From contig JAGBVG010000085.1 of the NCBI GenBank assembly GCA_017630455.1, positions 1 through 64,000 of the forward strand: a stretch of DNA of 64,000 nucleotides. Reading direction: 5' to 3'. The translations under genes were made by a program, and so were the position numbers. Positions 42,912-53,149 of the stretch are shown one piece after another. Every line of letters starts with the position of its first letter. Positions within the stretch are counted from its first letter, which is position 1. The notes beneath the pieces were generated by a model. That model had not been told where the DNA came from and searched no databases. It was given only the letters and a program-made list of their open reading frames with translations. Origin of the DNA: Alistipes sp. Its GTDB lineage: Bacteria > Bacteroidota > Bacteroidia > Bacteroidales > Rikenellaceae.

Positions 42912-44098
42912 GCGAGTTGCTACCGACAGACGCTGCACACTTGCAGTATCGCCACCAGCAATCTCATCCGAGAGATCATCGACATTCACAACACCTGTCC
43001 AGTCGCCAGTAATCTTGTTACCGCCATCATCAACGAGGTCGAAAGTGAATTTATAGTTACCATCACCCATATCCTCAACAACGATATCAACATACGAGTA
43101 CGATGGGTTATAGGTGAATGGTGCATACTCCGAACCCGCCTCATAAACACCATTTGGCAATACAGGGTTTAGCGGGTCGCTATCCTCCACGTTATACAAG
43201 TCGAGGAATACCTGGATATCACCCACCCACTCCGGTGCGGTGCAGTTACCGAATGTTACCTGTAGTTGCCCGCCACAGCGTCGTTGTCGGTGCGATATAC
43301 CGCCTGAGCCAACTTATTAAACTCATAGCCATCGAACTCCGACTCGGCAGTCACAAACTCCTACGCCGTCACAGCCTTTCTATCACCATTTACAGCCAAC
43401 GCAAAGACCACATAACCAGTCTCTGGCTGAAGACCTCCAATAGTAGCCTCCGAGCCGCTAAACTTCTGACCCTCAGTCTTAATAATCTCTGACGTAGGCT
43501 CACCACTGGCTTTGAGGCGCACTGGCTGATTTGTATCTGCGTCAGTCTCGAAGTAGATAGCACCCTCTGGGATATCGAGACACGCAGGTGGCAGATGATA
43601 ACCCTCGATAAGACCCTTGTAGCGGAACACAACCTCGTAATCACCCTCCGAAGAGTAGAGATGACCCTCCAACGCATATAGAATCTCGCGTGTCTCCTCG
43701 TTAGGCTCAGCAACAACATCTATCACACCGCTTGCAAAACGCTTACCCTCTGCAGCGCCATCCAAATAGAGCATCGTATAGGTAGTATTGTAGTAGTTAT
43801 CGCCCTCTAGCTGGAACTCCGCCGTAGGGAGATAAGTACCTACCTCTGCAGTATAGAGATCCAACTTAAGCTGATTATTCTGCTCATCGGCAAGAACAAT
43901 GAAAAAGTTATTCTGCGAAGAGCCAGGCTGTGACACCGCACTCACAGGGGCAATGTCGTAGACCTTCCACCTTCATAAGCGTCGTAGCCTCCAACTTATC
44001 CGACATCACCACACGCTCGCTGCGCTGCAACATATACCTCATACGCAGTCGAAGAATCTAAGCCATCAACCTTCACCTCAGCAGCCTCGACCTCAGTC
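42909..44098 (-). pseudogene. Decayed lipoprotein gene (5' end deleted, several frame breaks)
   Basis: Minus-strand reading frames can be joined to one protein with Thr/Asp-rich beta modules of the kind found in the lipoproteins at 16-21 kb (SGSEATIGGLQPETGYVVFALAVNGD; GDGNYKFTFDLVDDGGNKITG). Breaks seen: an in-frame TAG at 43361-43363, a one-base deletion near 43259, and at least one more frameshift between 43945 and 44090. The 5' end with signal peptide is missing; the frame runs into the truncated opposite-strand gene at about 44100. It cannot make an exported protein. Confidence 0.8.
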
Positions 44099-44865
44099 TA
44101 TCGTCGCACGGCGGTGACTGGGTACCTGCCGACCTCTATGACATATACCTCCTTGGCGAGGGCTCACGCGCCGAAGAGCCAAAGGCCTCGCCTCTCTTCT
44201 ACGGTCAAGACGACTACGACTGTATGGAGATTCCCGACTTGGTGGAAGCCATAGACGTTATGCACTTCAACTATATAATCTTCGACGCCTACTTTATGGG
44301 TAACGTGGAGGCGTTGTACGATATGCGCTCGAGTGCCGACTACATCATCGCCTCACCCGCTGAGCTTCTCGGTGCAGGATTCCCATACGAGACGATACTG
44401 CCTATGCTCTTCGAGTATGAGGGTCATCAGCTGAAGGAGATCTGCGAGGAGTATATGGCATCATACGAGGGATCTTCGGCAACCGTAACCCTTGTAGATT
44501 GCTCGAAGTTTGACGATCTTGCCACCGCTATGCGCGCAGCTATGGAGAGCGGCGACCAGACAAAGGTCGATATCGACGCGCTTCAGGCATTCGACAACTT
44601 CGATGCGCACCTCTACTTCGACTTGGGACACTACGTGGAGCAGATAGCGACAGACGAGGCACTTAACGCTTTCAACAAGGCACTTAAAGATGTGGTCATC
44701 TTCACCGACCACACCTCATCACTGCTCACCGTCACAGGCACGGAGAACACCATAGCCGTAACTCGTTCATCGGGCTTCACGACATACGTCAAGTAGGATT
44801 GCTACCCTGTAACCTATGAGGAGTGGTTGAAAACTGCGTGGGCACAGGCCATCGGTGCGAAGTAA
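44087..44865 (+). pseudogene. Truncated clostripain-like (C11) cysteine peptidase remnant
   Basis: The frame contains SLSSHGGDWVP (catalytic His of C11 peptidases, CAC at 44107-44109) and IIFDAYFMGNVEALYDM, where active enzymes read FDAC; the nucleophile Cys is Tyr (TAC, 44290-44292). Everything upstream of the His motif, including any signal peptide, is absent. A TAG at 44794-44796 interrupts the last 22 codons (VTYEEWLKTAWAQAIGAK). The first ATG in frame is 44224. Three independent defects support a dead gene. Confidence 0.82.
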
Positions 44866-44888
44866 AACTACATAAACCCCATATTCAG

Positions 44889-44922
44889 AGCATTCAACAA
44901 AGCGTTGGATGCTCTTTTTTTA
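44889..44922 (+). terminator. Terminator after the peptidase remnant
   Basis: GAGCATTCAAC, 5-nt loop, GTTGGATGCTC, then seven T. It still looks functional although the gene is not. Confidence 0.82.
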
Positions 44923-45020
44923 TGTAACGTTATTAACAATCAAATTTAATTTTATTTCATTTGTCGATAAATTGTTATAAACAATCCTCAATTCAGCTCT
45001 TATTTCTATGAAATAATAGC

Positions 45021-45084
45021 TATCTTTGTACGTTTGAGTATTATACCTACCACCGAAGGTGGATAGTTGCACTTGGATTGCAAC
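45021..45084 (+). promoter_or_regulatory. lon promoter element and leader hairpins
   Basis: TATCTTTG at 45021-45028, without a convincing TTG upstream. The leader of about 85 nt begins with two adjacent small hairpins: CTA-CCACC-GAA-GGTGG-A-TAG (45047-45066) and GTTGC...GCAAC (45066-45084). Confidence 0.5.
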
Positions 45085-45120
45085 AACGACATAAGAAAAA
45101 TAAGAGTAAAACAGATTGAT

Positions 45121-47541
45121 ATGAACAGAAAAAAGAGTAATGAATTTGATGACTTGGGTCTTGTTCCAGAGCTTTTCGATGGCAAGCACCAGGTGATACC
45201 TATCATCTCGGGTGGCGATGACACCATCGAGGATGTCACACTCCCCGAGGTACTGCCTATCCTCACCCTCCGCAGCTCGGTGATATTCCCTGGCTCGGTA
45301 ACGCCTATTACAGTGGGCCGCGCAAAGTCGATAGCCCTCGTGCGTGCCGTGGAGGCGAGCGACGGACTCCTCGGCGCAGTGCTTCAGGTAGATAGCTCGG
45401 TTGAGGACCCGCAGCCTAACGATATGCACAAGGTGGGTACGTCGGCACGTATCCTCAAAATACTCGAGATGCCTAATGGTAACCTCACCGTGATTCTCTC
45501 GGGCTTGGAGAAGATAGAGGTTGGCGAGTATATATCCACACAGCCATACTTCAAGGCTACAGTGACACCTATTCAGGATAGCACGCCCGATGCTAAGAAT
45601 GTGGAGTTTATGGCCCTCGTGGACTCTATCAAGGAGGTAGCCCTCAACATCATCAACATCTCGCAGTCGATGCCTAAGGAGGCGGCATTTGCCATCAAGA
45701 ACCTCGACTCGAGCCGCGCCATCGTCAACTTCATCTGCTCGAATATGGAGCTTACGGACGATGACCGCCAGCACCTCCTCGAGGCCCCAGGACTCCTCGC
45801 ACGCTCACGCCGTCTGTTGGAGATCTTGGTGCGCGAGCAGCAGCTGGCCGAACTTAAGAACGATATTCAGAATCGCGTGAAGCGCGACATAGATAAGCAG
45901 CAGAAGGATTACTACCTCCAGCAGCAGATGCGTGTCATTCAGGATGAGCTTGGCGACGGTATGGATGCTGACGTGGAGCGTCTCCGCGAGGCTGCAAAGA
46001 GCAAAAAATGGTCACAGGCTACTGCCGAGCTCTTCGAGAAGGAGGTTGCAAAACTCGAGCGTCTGAACCCTGCTGTTGCGGAGTACTCGGTGCAGATCAA
46101 CTACCTGCAGCTTATGCTCGACCTGCCTTGGGATGTGATGACGGAGGATCACCTCGACCTCGCTGCTGTAAAGGCACAGCTCGACAAGGATCACTTCGGC
46201 CTCGACGAGGTTAAGGAGCGATTGTTGGAGCACCTCGCCGTCATAAAACTCAAGGGCGACTTGAAGTCCCCAATCCTCTGCTTGTATGGTCCTCCAGGAG
46301 TTGGTAAGACCTCGCTCGGCAAGTCGGTTGCTGAGGCTATGGGACGCAAATTTGGTCGTATCTCACTTGGTGGCCTACACGACGAGTCTGAGATTCGCGG
46401 CCACCGTCGCACATATATCGGTGCTATGCCTGGCCGTATCATCGAGACCATCAAGCGTTGTGGCGCGTCGAACCCTGTGATCATCCTCGACGAGATCGAC
46501 AAGGTATCACGCTCGAACCACGGCGACCCATCGAGCGCACTTTTGGAGGTTCTCGACCCAGAGCAAAACACCACATTCCACGATAACTACCTCGACACGG
46601 AGTATGACCTCTCGAAGGTGCTGTTCATCGCTACGGCAAACAACATCGAGAATATCTCGGCTGCGTTGCGCGACCGTATGGAGATGATCAACATCCCGGG
46701 CTACATCCTTGAGGATAAGGTGCAGATTGCCGAGCAGCACCTCGTGCGCAAGCAGCGCGAGGCTCACGGCGTCGATGAGGATAAGCTGAGCCTTACGAAA
46801 GAGGCCATAGTGCGCATCATCGAGGACTACACCCGCGAGTCGGGAGTTCGCACCCTCGACAAGACTATCGCCAAGATAGCGCGTAACAGAGCCAAGGCGA
46901 TTGCCTTCGAGGAGGATATAACACCTACCGTCGAGGCAGATATGTTGGAGCCTATCCTCGGCAAGCCAATCTTCCGTAACGACCGCTACGACATCGCTGG
47001 TATGCGCGGCGTGGTAACAGGCTTGGCGTGGACACAGGTGGGTGGCGACATCCTCTACATAGAGTCTATCCTCACTCCGGGCAAGGGCAAGCTCTCGCTT
47101 ACGGGTAACCTCGGCGATGTTATGAAGGAGTCGGCAACCATAGCCTTTGAGTGGGTTAAGGCTCACCACGAGGAGTTGGGCATCGACCGCACGAAGTTCG
47201 AGGAGTATGACCTCAACATCCACGTTCCAGAGGGCGCAACGCCTAAGGATGGTCCTTCGGCAGGTATTACAATGGTGACATCCATCGTCTCGACATACAC
47301 AGGCCGCGAGGTTAAGGAGCGTATCGCAATGACGGGTGAGACCACGCTGCGTGGTCGTGTAACGGCCGTAGGTGGCATCCGCGAGAAGATTCTGGCTGCC
47401 AAGCGCGCAGGTATCAGCGAGCTTATCCTCTCGGAGGAGAATCGCAAGGATATCGAGGAGATAAAGCCAGAGTATGTGGAGGGTCTTACGTTCCACTACG
47501 TGAGAAACAATAGCGAGGTACTCGCCATAGCACTTAAATAA
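45121..47541 (+). CDS. lon: ATP-dependent protease Lon
   Basis: Hexameric AAA+ serine protease for misfolded and regulatory proteins. From MNRKKSNEF (806 aa): LON N-terminal domain beginning [20 protein letters not shown] (about 40-250), a long helical region, Walker [11 protein letters not shown], Walker [10 protein letters not shown], and the protease domain with [11 protein letters not shown] (catalytic Ser) and the Lys in [15 protein letters not shown] start 54 nt upstream is possible but gives a tail not expected in Lon. kdsB follows after 8 nt, so lon appears to head the kdsBA operon, an unusual combination. Confidence 0.95.
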   Translation: MNRKKSNEFDDLGLVPELFDGKHQVIPIISGGDDTIEDVTLPEVLPILTLRSSVIFPGSVTPITVGRAKSIALVRAVEASDGLLGAVLQVDSSVEDPQPNDMHKVGTSARILKILEMPNGNLTVILSGLEKIEVGEYISTQPYFKATVTPIQDSTPDAKNVEFMALVDSIKEVALNIINISQSMPKEAAFAIKNLDSSRAIVNFICSNMELTDDDRQHLLEAPGLLARSRRLLEILVREQQLAELKNDIQNRVKRDIDKQQKDYYLQQQMRVIQDELGDGMDADVERLREAAKSKKWSQATAELFEKEVAKLERLNPAVAEYSVQINYLQLMLDLPWDVMTEDHLDLAAVKAQLDKDHFGLDEVKERLLEHLAVIKLKGDLKSPILCLYGPPGVGKTSLGKSVAEAMGRKFGRISLGGLHDESEIRGHRRTYIGAMPGRIIETIKRCGASNPVIILDEIDKVSRSNHGDPSSALLEVLDPEQNTTFHDNYLDTEYDLSKVLFIATANNIENISAALRDRMEMINIPGYILEDKVQIAEQHLVRKQREAHGVDEDKLSLTKEAIVRIIEDYTRESGVRTLDKTIAKIARNRAKAIAFEEDITPTVEADMLEPILGKPIFRNDRYDIAGMRGVVTGLAWTQVGGDILYIESILTPGKGKLSLTGNLGDVMKESATIAFEWVKAHHEELGIDRTKFEEYDLNIHVPEGATPKDGPSAGITMVTSIVSTYTGREVKERIAMTGETTLRGRVTAVGGIREKILAAKRAGISELILSEENRKDIEEIKPEYVEGLTFHYVRNNSEVLAIALK

Positions 47542-47549
47542 TCCCACGA

Positions 47550-48305
47550 ATGAGAGCCATAGCGATCATACCTGCTCGTTACGCTTCGACACGCTTCCCC
47601 GCCAAGCCCCTTGCACAGCTTGGCGGAAAGCCTATCATAGAGTGGGTATATCGTATTGCTGAGCAACTATTTGAGAGGGTCGTGGTAGCAACTGACGACA
47701 GCCGTATTGCAGATGCTGTCACGGCATTCGGCGGCGAGGCTGTTATGACCTCTACGGAGCATCGTTGCGGTACGGAGCGTTGCGCCGAAGCCCTCAAGAA
47801 GATTGACGGGGAGTGGGATGTGGTGGTGAATATTCAGGGCGACGAGCCTTTTACCACCATAGAGCAGCTGCGAAGCCTCGTTGCGCTCTTCGAGAATCCG
47901 AGAGTGGAGATTGCCACACTTGCCACACCTATACGTGGCTGCCGTGCTGCGGAGGATATTCTAAATCCAAATATTGTGAAGGTGGCGATAACCCCGCACT
48001 CCACCGCCCAATACTTCTCGCGCAGCGCAATACCTCATCTCCGTGGCATAGCACCCGAGGAGTGGGCCAATCACCACACCTTCTATCGCCACGTGGGCAT
48101 ATACGCCTTTCGCAGCGAGGTACTTCGCAATATCGTGACCCTCGAGCCAACACCTTTGGAGTGTGCCGAGAGCCTCGAGCAGCTCCGCTGGTTGGAGAAC
48201 GGCTACACCATCGGCATCGCCATCACCGAGGATGTGGGCATAGGTATCGACACCCCCGAGGATCTACGCCGTGCCGAGGAGATTATATCAAAATCAAAAC
48301 TTTAG
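47550..48305 (+). CDS. kdsB: 3-deoxy-manno-octulosonate cytidylyltransferase
   Basis: Activates Kdo as CMP-Kdo for lipid A/LPS core. N-terminal IIPARYASTRFPAKPLAQLGGKP is the CTP-binding loop; STEHRCGTERCAEA, NIQGDEPF (Mg ligand) and GIGIDTPEDL follow. 251 residues, standard. It lies in the kdsB-kdsA-kdsD cluster. Confidence 0.95.
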   Translation: MRAIAIIPARYASTRFPAKPLAQLGGKPIIEWVYRIAEQLFERVVVATDDSRIADAVTAFGGEAVMTSTEHRCGTERCAEALKKIDGEWDVVVNIQGDEPFTTIEQLRSLVALFENPRVEIATLATPIRGCRAAEDILNPNIVKVAITPHSTAQYFSRSAIPHLRGIAPEEWANHHTFYRHVGIYAFRSEVLRNIVTLEPTPLECAESLEQLRWLENGYTIGIAITEDVGIGIDTPEDLRRAEEIISKSKL

Positions 48306-48314
48306 GGAGGAGCT

Positions 48315-49082
48315 ATGATGAATATGCCGAAGATTATCGCAGGACCGTGTGTCATCGAGGATATGGAGGTGATGGATATCATCGCCCGCACCATACGCGA
48401 CATATCGCAACGCTCGGGTGTGGAGATTATCTTCAAGACCTCGTTCGACAAAGCCAACCGCACATCTATACACTCCTACCGCGGCTTGGGTATGGAGCGC
48501 GGCTTGGAGATCCTCAGCGACATCAAGAGCCGCTACGGGCTACCTATCCTTAGCGACATCCACGAGGCGTGGCAGGCAGAACCTGTAGCCGAAGTTGCCG
48601 ACGTAGTGCAGATCCCTGCGTTTCTATGCCGCCAGACCGACATCATCGCCGCGGCGGCACGTCACGCCAAGATAGTAAACATTAAGAAGGGGCAGTTCCT
48701 CTCGGGCGCGGATATGCGACACCCCTACCTCAAGGCTATGGAGAGCGGAGCCAAGGAGGTGTGGCTCACGGAGCGTGGTAATATGTTTGGCTACAACAAC
48801 CTCGTTGTGGACTTCCGAAATATAGTGGATATGCACACCTTTGCCCCCACAGTGATTATGGACTGCACACACTCTGTGCAACGCCCTGGAGCTATGGGTG
48901 ATAGCAGCGGCGGCAACCGCGAGATGATACCCTATATGGCTCGTGGAGCTAAGGCCTTTGGTGCCGACGGCTACTTCTTCGAGGTGCACCCCAACCCCGA
49001 CAAGGCTCTCTGCGATGGCAGCAACTCCCTGCCACTCGACAACTTAGACCCCATACTGAAATCGATACTTGAAAACCAATAA
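48315..49082 (+). CDS. kdsA: 3-deoxy-8-phosphooctulonate synthase
   Basis: Condenses arabinose-5-phosphate and PEP to Kdo-8-phosphate. MPKIIAGPCVIEDMEVM, FKTSFDKANRTS, IPAFLCRQTDII, IKKGQFLSGADM, ERGNMFGYNNLVVDFRN, DCTHSVQRPG and GFFFEVHPNP-like YFFEVHPNP are all there. An AGGGAGGAGCT sequence 5 nt before the ATG is a Shine-Dalgarno match, unusual in this window. 255 residues. Confidence 0.95.
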   Translation: MMNMPKIIAGPCVIEDMEVMDIIARTIRDISQRSGVEIIFKTSFDKANRTSIHSYRGLGMERGLEILSDIKSRYGLPILSDIHEAWQAEPVAEVADVVQIPAFLCRQTDIIAAAARHAKIVNIKKGQFLSGADMRHPYLKAMESGAKEVWLTERGNMFGYNNLVVDFRNIVDMHTFAPTVIMDCTHSVQRPGAMGDSSGGNREMIPYMARGAKAFGADGYFFEVHPNPDKALCDGSNSLPLDNLDPILKSILENQ

Positions 49083-49086
49083 CCCA

Positions 49087-49704
49087 ATGACAACCCAAGA
49101 GCAAGAGCTACTCGAAATAGGATGTCAAAGCATACGCTGCGAGATGGAGACGCTGCAACGCATAGCCTCGTCACTCGACATCTCATTCGCAAAAGCCGTG
49201 GAGAGAATCCTCGAATGTCGAGGCAAGGTTATACTCACGGGAATGGGAAAATCGGGACACATAGCACGTAAGATTGCCGCGACACTGACAAGCACTGGCA
49301 CTCCGTCACTCTTCCTCCACCCTGCCGAGGCGTCGCACGGAGATATGGGCATTATAACTGCGGAGGATGTCATATTGGCACTCTCGTTCTCGGGTGAGAC
49401 CGATGAGCTTCGGGATATTGTAGCCTACGCCTCAGAGCTTGGCACAACGCTTATCGCCATCACAGGCAACGCGTCGTCATACTTGGCGCAGCGTGCCCAG
49501 ATACATATCCTTACAGCGGTCGAGAGAGAGGATTGTGTGATAAACGCCGTACCTATGTCCTCGACCGTGGCGCAGCTCGCCATAGGCGACGCCATAGCAA
49601 CAACACTGATGTATAGACGAAATTTCCACGCCGAGGAGTTTGCTCACCTCCACCCTGGAGGACATATCGAAGAGCGTATCGAGGCGAACAAAAATAATAA
49701 ATAG
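49087..49704 (+). CDS. Arabinose-5-phosphate isomerase-like SIS protein without CBS domains
   Basis: KdsD/KpsF isomerises ribulose-5-phosphate to arabinose-5-phosphate, the Kdo precursor, which fits its place after kdsB and kdsA. The SIS domain is complete: GKVILTGMGKSGHIARKIAATLTSTGTPS, HPAEASHGDMG and ALSFSGETDEL, ending with HLHPGG. At about 205 residues it stops there, while the usual enzyme continues for about 120 residues with two CBS domains. A TTG start at 49069 would overlap kdsA; the ATG at 49087 is preferred. Confidence 0.85.
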   Translation: MTTQEQELLEIGCQSIRCEMETLQRIASSLDISFAKAVERILECRGKVILTGMGKSGHIARKIAATLTSTGTPSLFLHPAEASHGDMGIITAEDVILALSFSGETDELRDIVAYASELGTTLIAITGNASSYLAQRAQIHILTAVEREDCVINAVPMSSTVAQLAIGDAIATTLMYRRNFHAEEFAHLHPGGHIEERIEANKNNK

Positions 49705-49712
49705 AGTAAAGT

Positions 49713-51554
49713 ATGAGACTCCGAGAGTTTATCAAGAGGCTCGAAGCCGAGGGCGAGTTGCTGCGCATCGAGACAAAGGTTGACACACGTTTCGAGATGT
49801 GCGAGATCGTGGACCGAATATCCAAGAGCGAGGCGGGCGGCAAGGCTGTGCTCTTCGAGAACAGCGGCACCGACTACCCCGTACTTATGAATATGATGGG
49901 TTCGGATAGGCGTATGGCTATGGCTTTGGGCGTAGAGTCGTTAGAGGAGATCTCCCAGCGCATAGACGATCTGCTCAAGGGTGCTATGTCGCCCAAAAAC
50001 TCGCTGTGGGAGAAGCTGCAGATGTTGCCACTGCTGAAGGATGTTGCAAAGTGGTTTCCTAAGCGCAGCACCTCGCGTGGCGAGTGTCAGGAGGTGATAT
50101 GGCACGGCGAGGATGCCGACCTCACGCGACTGCCCATCATAACCTCGTGGCCTCACGACGGCGGAGCATTCATAACCCTTCCAATGGTGGCTACCAAAGA
50201 TCCCGAAACCGGCATTCCAAATCTCGGAATGTATCGTATGCAGATTTTCGACAAGCATACAACAGGTATGCACTGGCACAGACATAAGACTGGTGCACGC
50301 CACTACGATGGTTATAAGCGTCGCGGCGAGCGTATGCCTGTAAGCGTTGCCATAGGTGGTGACCCCGCGTATATCTACTCTGCCACAGCCCCTATGCCCG
50401 ATAATATGGATGAGATGCTACTGGCGGGTATGCTGCGCCAGAAGCCTGTAAAGTTGGTGAAGTGTATAACAAATGATTTATGGGTACCTGCCGACTGCGA
50501 CTTCGTACTCGAGGGCTATGTAGACCCTACGGAGGAGCTTACCGTGGAGGGACCTTTTGGCGACCACACGGGATTCTACTCCCTCACCGACCTCTACCCG
50601 AAGTTCCATATCGAGGCTATCACCTCGCGTCGCGATGCCATCTACCCCGCCACTATCGTGGGCGTGCCACCTATGGAGGATGCCTACATCGCCAAGGCCA
50701 CGGAGCGCATATTCCTCTCTCCAATACGCCTCGCCGTGCAACCCGAGGTTCGCGACCTCTATATGCCAATTGAGGGTACTGCACACAACATCGCCTTAGT
50801 ATCCATCGTCAAGCGCTACCTCGGACAGCCCAACAAAGTTGCACAGGGATTGTGGGGCGCGGGACAGATGATGTTCAACAAATATATGGTCGTAGCACCC
50901 GAGGAGTGCGACATACGCTCCAAGGATGAGGTGCTGCGCCGCATAGCAAACATCGACCCTCGGCGTAACCTGATTTGGTCGGAGGGAATCCTCGACGTCC
51001 TCGACCACGCCACGCAGACCACAGGCTACGGCTCGAAACTCGCGATAGACCTCACAGAGGTGAGTGCCGCGCCACGAAGCCTCAACGTACCACGCACAGC
51101 ACACCCCGTAGGCGGTGTGGAGTTGTTCAATACCGAGCTTGCGAAGGAGTATGGCATTCTGATTCTCTTTGCCGAGAGGGAGCATCGTGATGTTGTGGAT
51201 ATAGAGAGCTACGTCACCCAGAACAACCTTACGGATATGCGAGTGGTTGCGCTCTTCGACCACGGCGCAGCGGGAAGTATGACGCTCTCGGATCTGCTGT
51301 GGTTAGCTGCGGCAAACACCGATCCTAAGCGCGACATCCGCATCCTCAACCAGACCATAATCATCGATGCACGCTCGAAGCGCCCAGGATATGGCGACAA
51401 CCCTTCGCGCTTTCCAAATGTCGTGACCTCGCACCCCGACACCATACACCACGTGGATAGTCGCTGGGAGGAGTATGGCATAGGAGAGTTTATAGAGTCG
51501 CCATCACGCCGCTACCGCAAGCTATGGCTTGCCGAGAGCGCACAATGGGAGTAA
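49713..51554 (+). CDS. UbiD-family decarboxylase (menaquinone biosynthesis type)
   Basis: Prenylated-FMN dependent decarboxylase; this subfamily in Bacteroidota is annotated for the late futalosine/menaquinone step. 613 residues with MRLREFIKRLEAEGELLRI at the start, GMYRMQIFDKHTTGMHWHRHKTGARHY, the EGPFGDHTGFYS active-site block and a C-terminal DARSKRPGYGDNPSRFPNVV. The presence of mqnA at 62.9 kb supports a menaquinone role. The flavin prenyltransferase UbiX is not in the window. Confidence 0.85.
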   Translation: MRLREFIKRLEAEGELLRIETKVDTRFEMCEIVDRISKSEAGGKAVLFENSGTDYPVLMNMMGSDRRMAMALGVESLEEISQRIDDLLKGAMSPKNSLWEKLQMLPLLKDVAKWFPKRSTSRGECQEVIWHGEDADLTRLPIITSWPHDGGAFITLPMVATKDPETGIPNLGMYRMQIFDKHTTGMHWHRHKTGARHYDGYKRRGERMPVSVAIGGDPAYIYSATAPMPDNMDEMLLAGMLRQKPVKLVKCITNDLWVPADCDFVLEGYVDPTEELTVEGPFGDHTGFYSLTDLYPKFHIEAITSRRDAIYPATIVGVPPMEDAYIAKATERIFLSPIRLAVQPEVRDLYMPIEGTAHNIALVSIVKRYLGQPNKVAQGLWGAGQMMFNKYMVVAPEECDIRSKDEVLRRIANIDPRRNLIWSEGILDVLDHATQTTGYGSKLAIDLTEVSAAPRSLNVPRTAHPVGGVELFNTELAKEYGILILFAEREHRDVVDIESYVTQNNLTDMRVVALFDHGAAGSMTLSDLLWLAAANTDPKRDIRILNQTIIIDARSKRPGYGDNPSRFPNVVTSHPDTIHHVDSRWEEYGIGEFIESPSRRYRKLWLAESAQWE

Positions 51555-51557
51555 GGG

Positions 51558-52658
51558 ATGGAGAACCGCACGAGTCAATACCGAAGGGGAGTACTTCTAC
51601 TAATCCCACTGCTACTCATAGTGGTGATACTTAGCCTCTTGGCACGCCCAAAGGCCTACGACACCTACCACTACGAGCCTAAGCAGGAGGAGCCCCGCGA
51701 CACGCTGATAACCGAGGAGGCTACCCCACCCGCGCTCCACGCCTTCGACCCCAACACCGCCCAGTATTTGGAGATGGTGAAGATGGGCATAGAGCGTCGC
51801 GTGGCAGTGGCGATGATACGTTGGCGCGAGGCAGGCAAGGTATACCGCATCAAGGAGGATGTTGCGCTGTGCTACAATATGACCGACTCTATGTACCGCG
51901 TCCTCGAGCCTTATATAAATATAGGTGAGCACTATCGCATTAAGCCTGCGGAGCATACCGAGTTTAAGCGCGACACCGTACTAAGACACTACACATATAC
52001 CCCATTCCGTATAGATACAGCCACGGTGACATACCTCCACAGCATAGGATTCTCGGCGCGTCAGGCATCGCTGATTATTCGTTACCGCGATATGATCGGC
52101 GGCTACCGCAACTTCGCGGAGTTCGCAGAGTGCTACGCCGTGGATAGCACCAAAGCCGCAGAGCTGAAGCCATACATAATATTTCCGCCCGAGGAGCCAA
52201 TCGCACGCAATAACTTTTCGGAGACCAAGATTGTGGATATAAATTCGGCCGACTCCGCAACCCTCGTGCGCCTGCCGGGTATAGGCGCAAAGAGTGCACA
52301 GGCGATCATACGTTACCGCGAATTACTGGGTGGATACCACGATATTTCGCAAATTAGGGAGTTAGAGGTGGTGACAGAGGAGAATTTTTGCAAATTTTCG
52401 CAACAAATTTCGTGTGATAGTGCTGTAATTGAGAAAATTTATATTAACTTTGCACGCCCAAAAGAGTTAGAGGTTCACCCATACTTGTCGAACCGTATGC
52501 TCAGGCGAATTATTAACCACAGAGAATTGAAAGGAGGTTGGAGTACCATAGAAGAGATGATAGACTCTAAAATATTTAATGAGGAGGAGGCAGCGCGCAT
52601 AGCGCCCTATCTCGATTTTGGTACACCAGACAGAGAACCACAACAACCTACCGAATAG
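51558..52658 (+). CDS. Membrane-anchored helix-hairpin-helix (ComEA-like) protein
   Basis: 366 residues: one N-terminal membrane helix (about 11-30), a linker, then three or four helix-hairpin-helix segments recognisable by LPGIGAKSAQAIIRYRELLGGY, FSARQASLIIRYRDMIGGY and LSNRMLRRIINHRELKGGW. Such repeats bind DNA in ComEA-type uptake receptors, but Bacteroidota carry many such proteins of unproven role. It follows ubiD after 3 nt and ends the lon-kds operon. Confidence 0.82.
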   Translation: MENRTSQYRRGVLLLIPLLLIVVILSLLARPKAYDTYHYEPKQEEPRDTLITEEATPPALHAFDPNTAQYLEMVKMGIERRVAVAMIRWREAGKVYRIKEDVALCYNMTDSMYRVLEPYINIGEHYRIKPAEHTEFKRDTVLRHYTYTPFRIDTATVTYLHSIGFSARQASLIIRYRDMIGGYRNFAEFAECYAVDSTKAAELKPYIIFPPEEPIARNNFSETKIVDINSADSATLVRLPGIGAKSAQAIIRYRELLGGYHDISQIRELEVVTEENFCKFSQQISCDSAVIEKIYINFARPKELEVHPYLSNRMLRRIINHRELKGGWSTIEEMIDSKIFNEEEAARIAPYLDFGTPDREPQQPTE

Positions 52659-52786
52659 AGAGAGTCGGTCCATAACTCAAGCGACCCGCGAAATTTGTAG
52701 GCGGAGAGCTTAAAGATGGACAACAGCCCCGAAAGTGGGCAAACAACAGACAAGATTATTAAAAAACTAAAAAAAAGAATAGAGCT

Positions 52787-52978
52787 ATGATTATTATGAA
52801 GTTGCAGGAGGGTGAGAACATCGAGCGTGCCCTTAAGAAGTTTAAGAGAAAGTATGAGCGTACAGGCGTATTGAAGGAGCTTCGTCGTCGTCAGTACTTC
52901 ACAAAGCCTTCAATCGAGAAGCGTGAGGCTATGCAGCACGCAATCTACGTTGAGCACACTTACCGTCAGGAGGAGTAA
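52787..52978 (+). CDS. rpsU: 30S ribosomal protein S21
   Basis: Small basic protein of the 30S subunit that helps base-pairing of initiation regions. 63 residues with the family pattern LQEGENIERALKKFKRKYER and KELRRRQYFTKPSIEKREA. The leader of over 100 nt after the preceding gene contains no clear TAnnTTTG, so its promoter is not identified. Closed by the hairpin at 53001-53026. Confidence 0.95.
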   Translation: MIIMKLQEGENIERALKKFKRKYERTGVLKELRRRQYFTKPSIEKREAMQHAIYVEHTYRQEE

Positions 52979-53000
52979 TAATCAAACGTTAGAAGAGCGA

Positions 53001-53034
53001 GGTGTCAGACCATAGGGTTTGACACCTTTTTTTT
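53001..53034 (+). terminator. rpsU terminator
   Basis: GGTGTCA, 12-nt loop, TGACACC followed by eight T. Confidence 0.88.
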
Positions 53035-53046
53035 GTTTTATACACA

Positions 53047-53149
53047 GAATTTTGATTAGAAGTCGTGAGATGTGGTGTATCACAAAAGTGACCACCCGAG
53101 GATAGTACAAAACTACAGCCCGAGGATGCCACATTATCACAACAAATTT
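53047..53149. repeat. Structured element family A, copy 5
   Basis: Left part GAATTTTGATTAGAAGTCGTGAGATGTGG and GTATCACAAAAGT, GATAGTAC and ACAGCCC match copy 1 at pyrB (GCGTGAGATGTG, TATCACAAAAGT, GATAGTAC, ACAGCCC). The right end is ATTATCACAACAAATTT. The central hairpin is poor here, and its ends match less well, as if decayed. Confidence 0.65.

Noticed and set aside
44224-44796. Functional short gene in the C11 peptidase remnant
   Set aside because: The frame continues upstream into the His motif without a start, lacks the catalytic Cys and ends at a premature TAG, so it is better called a pseudogene.
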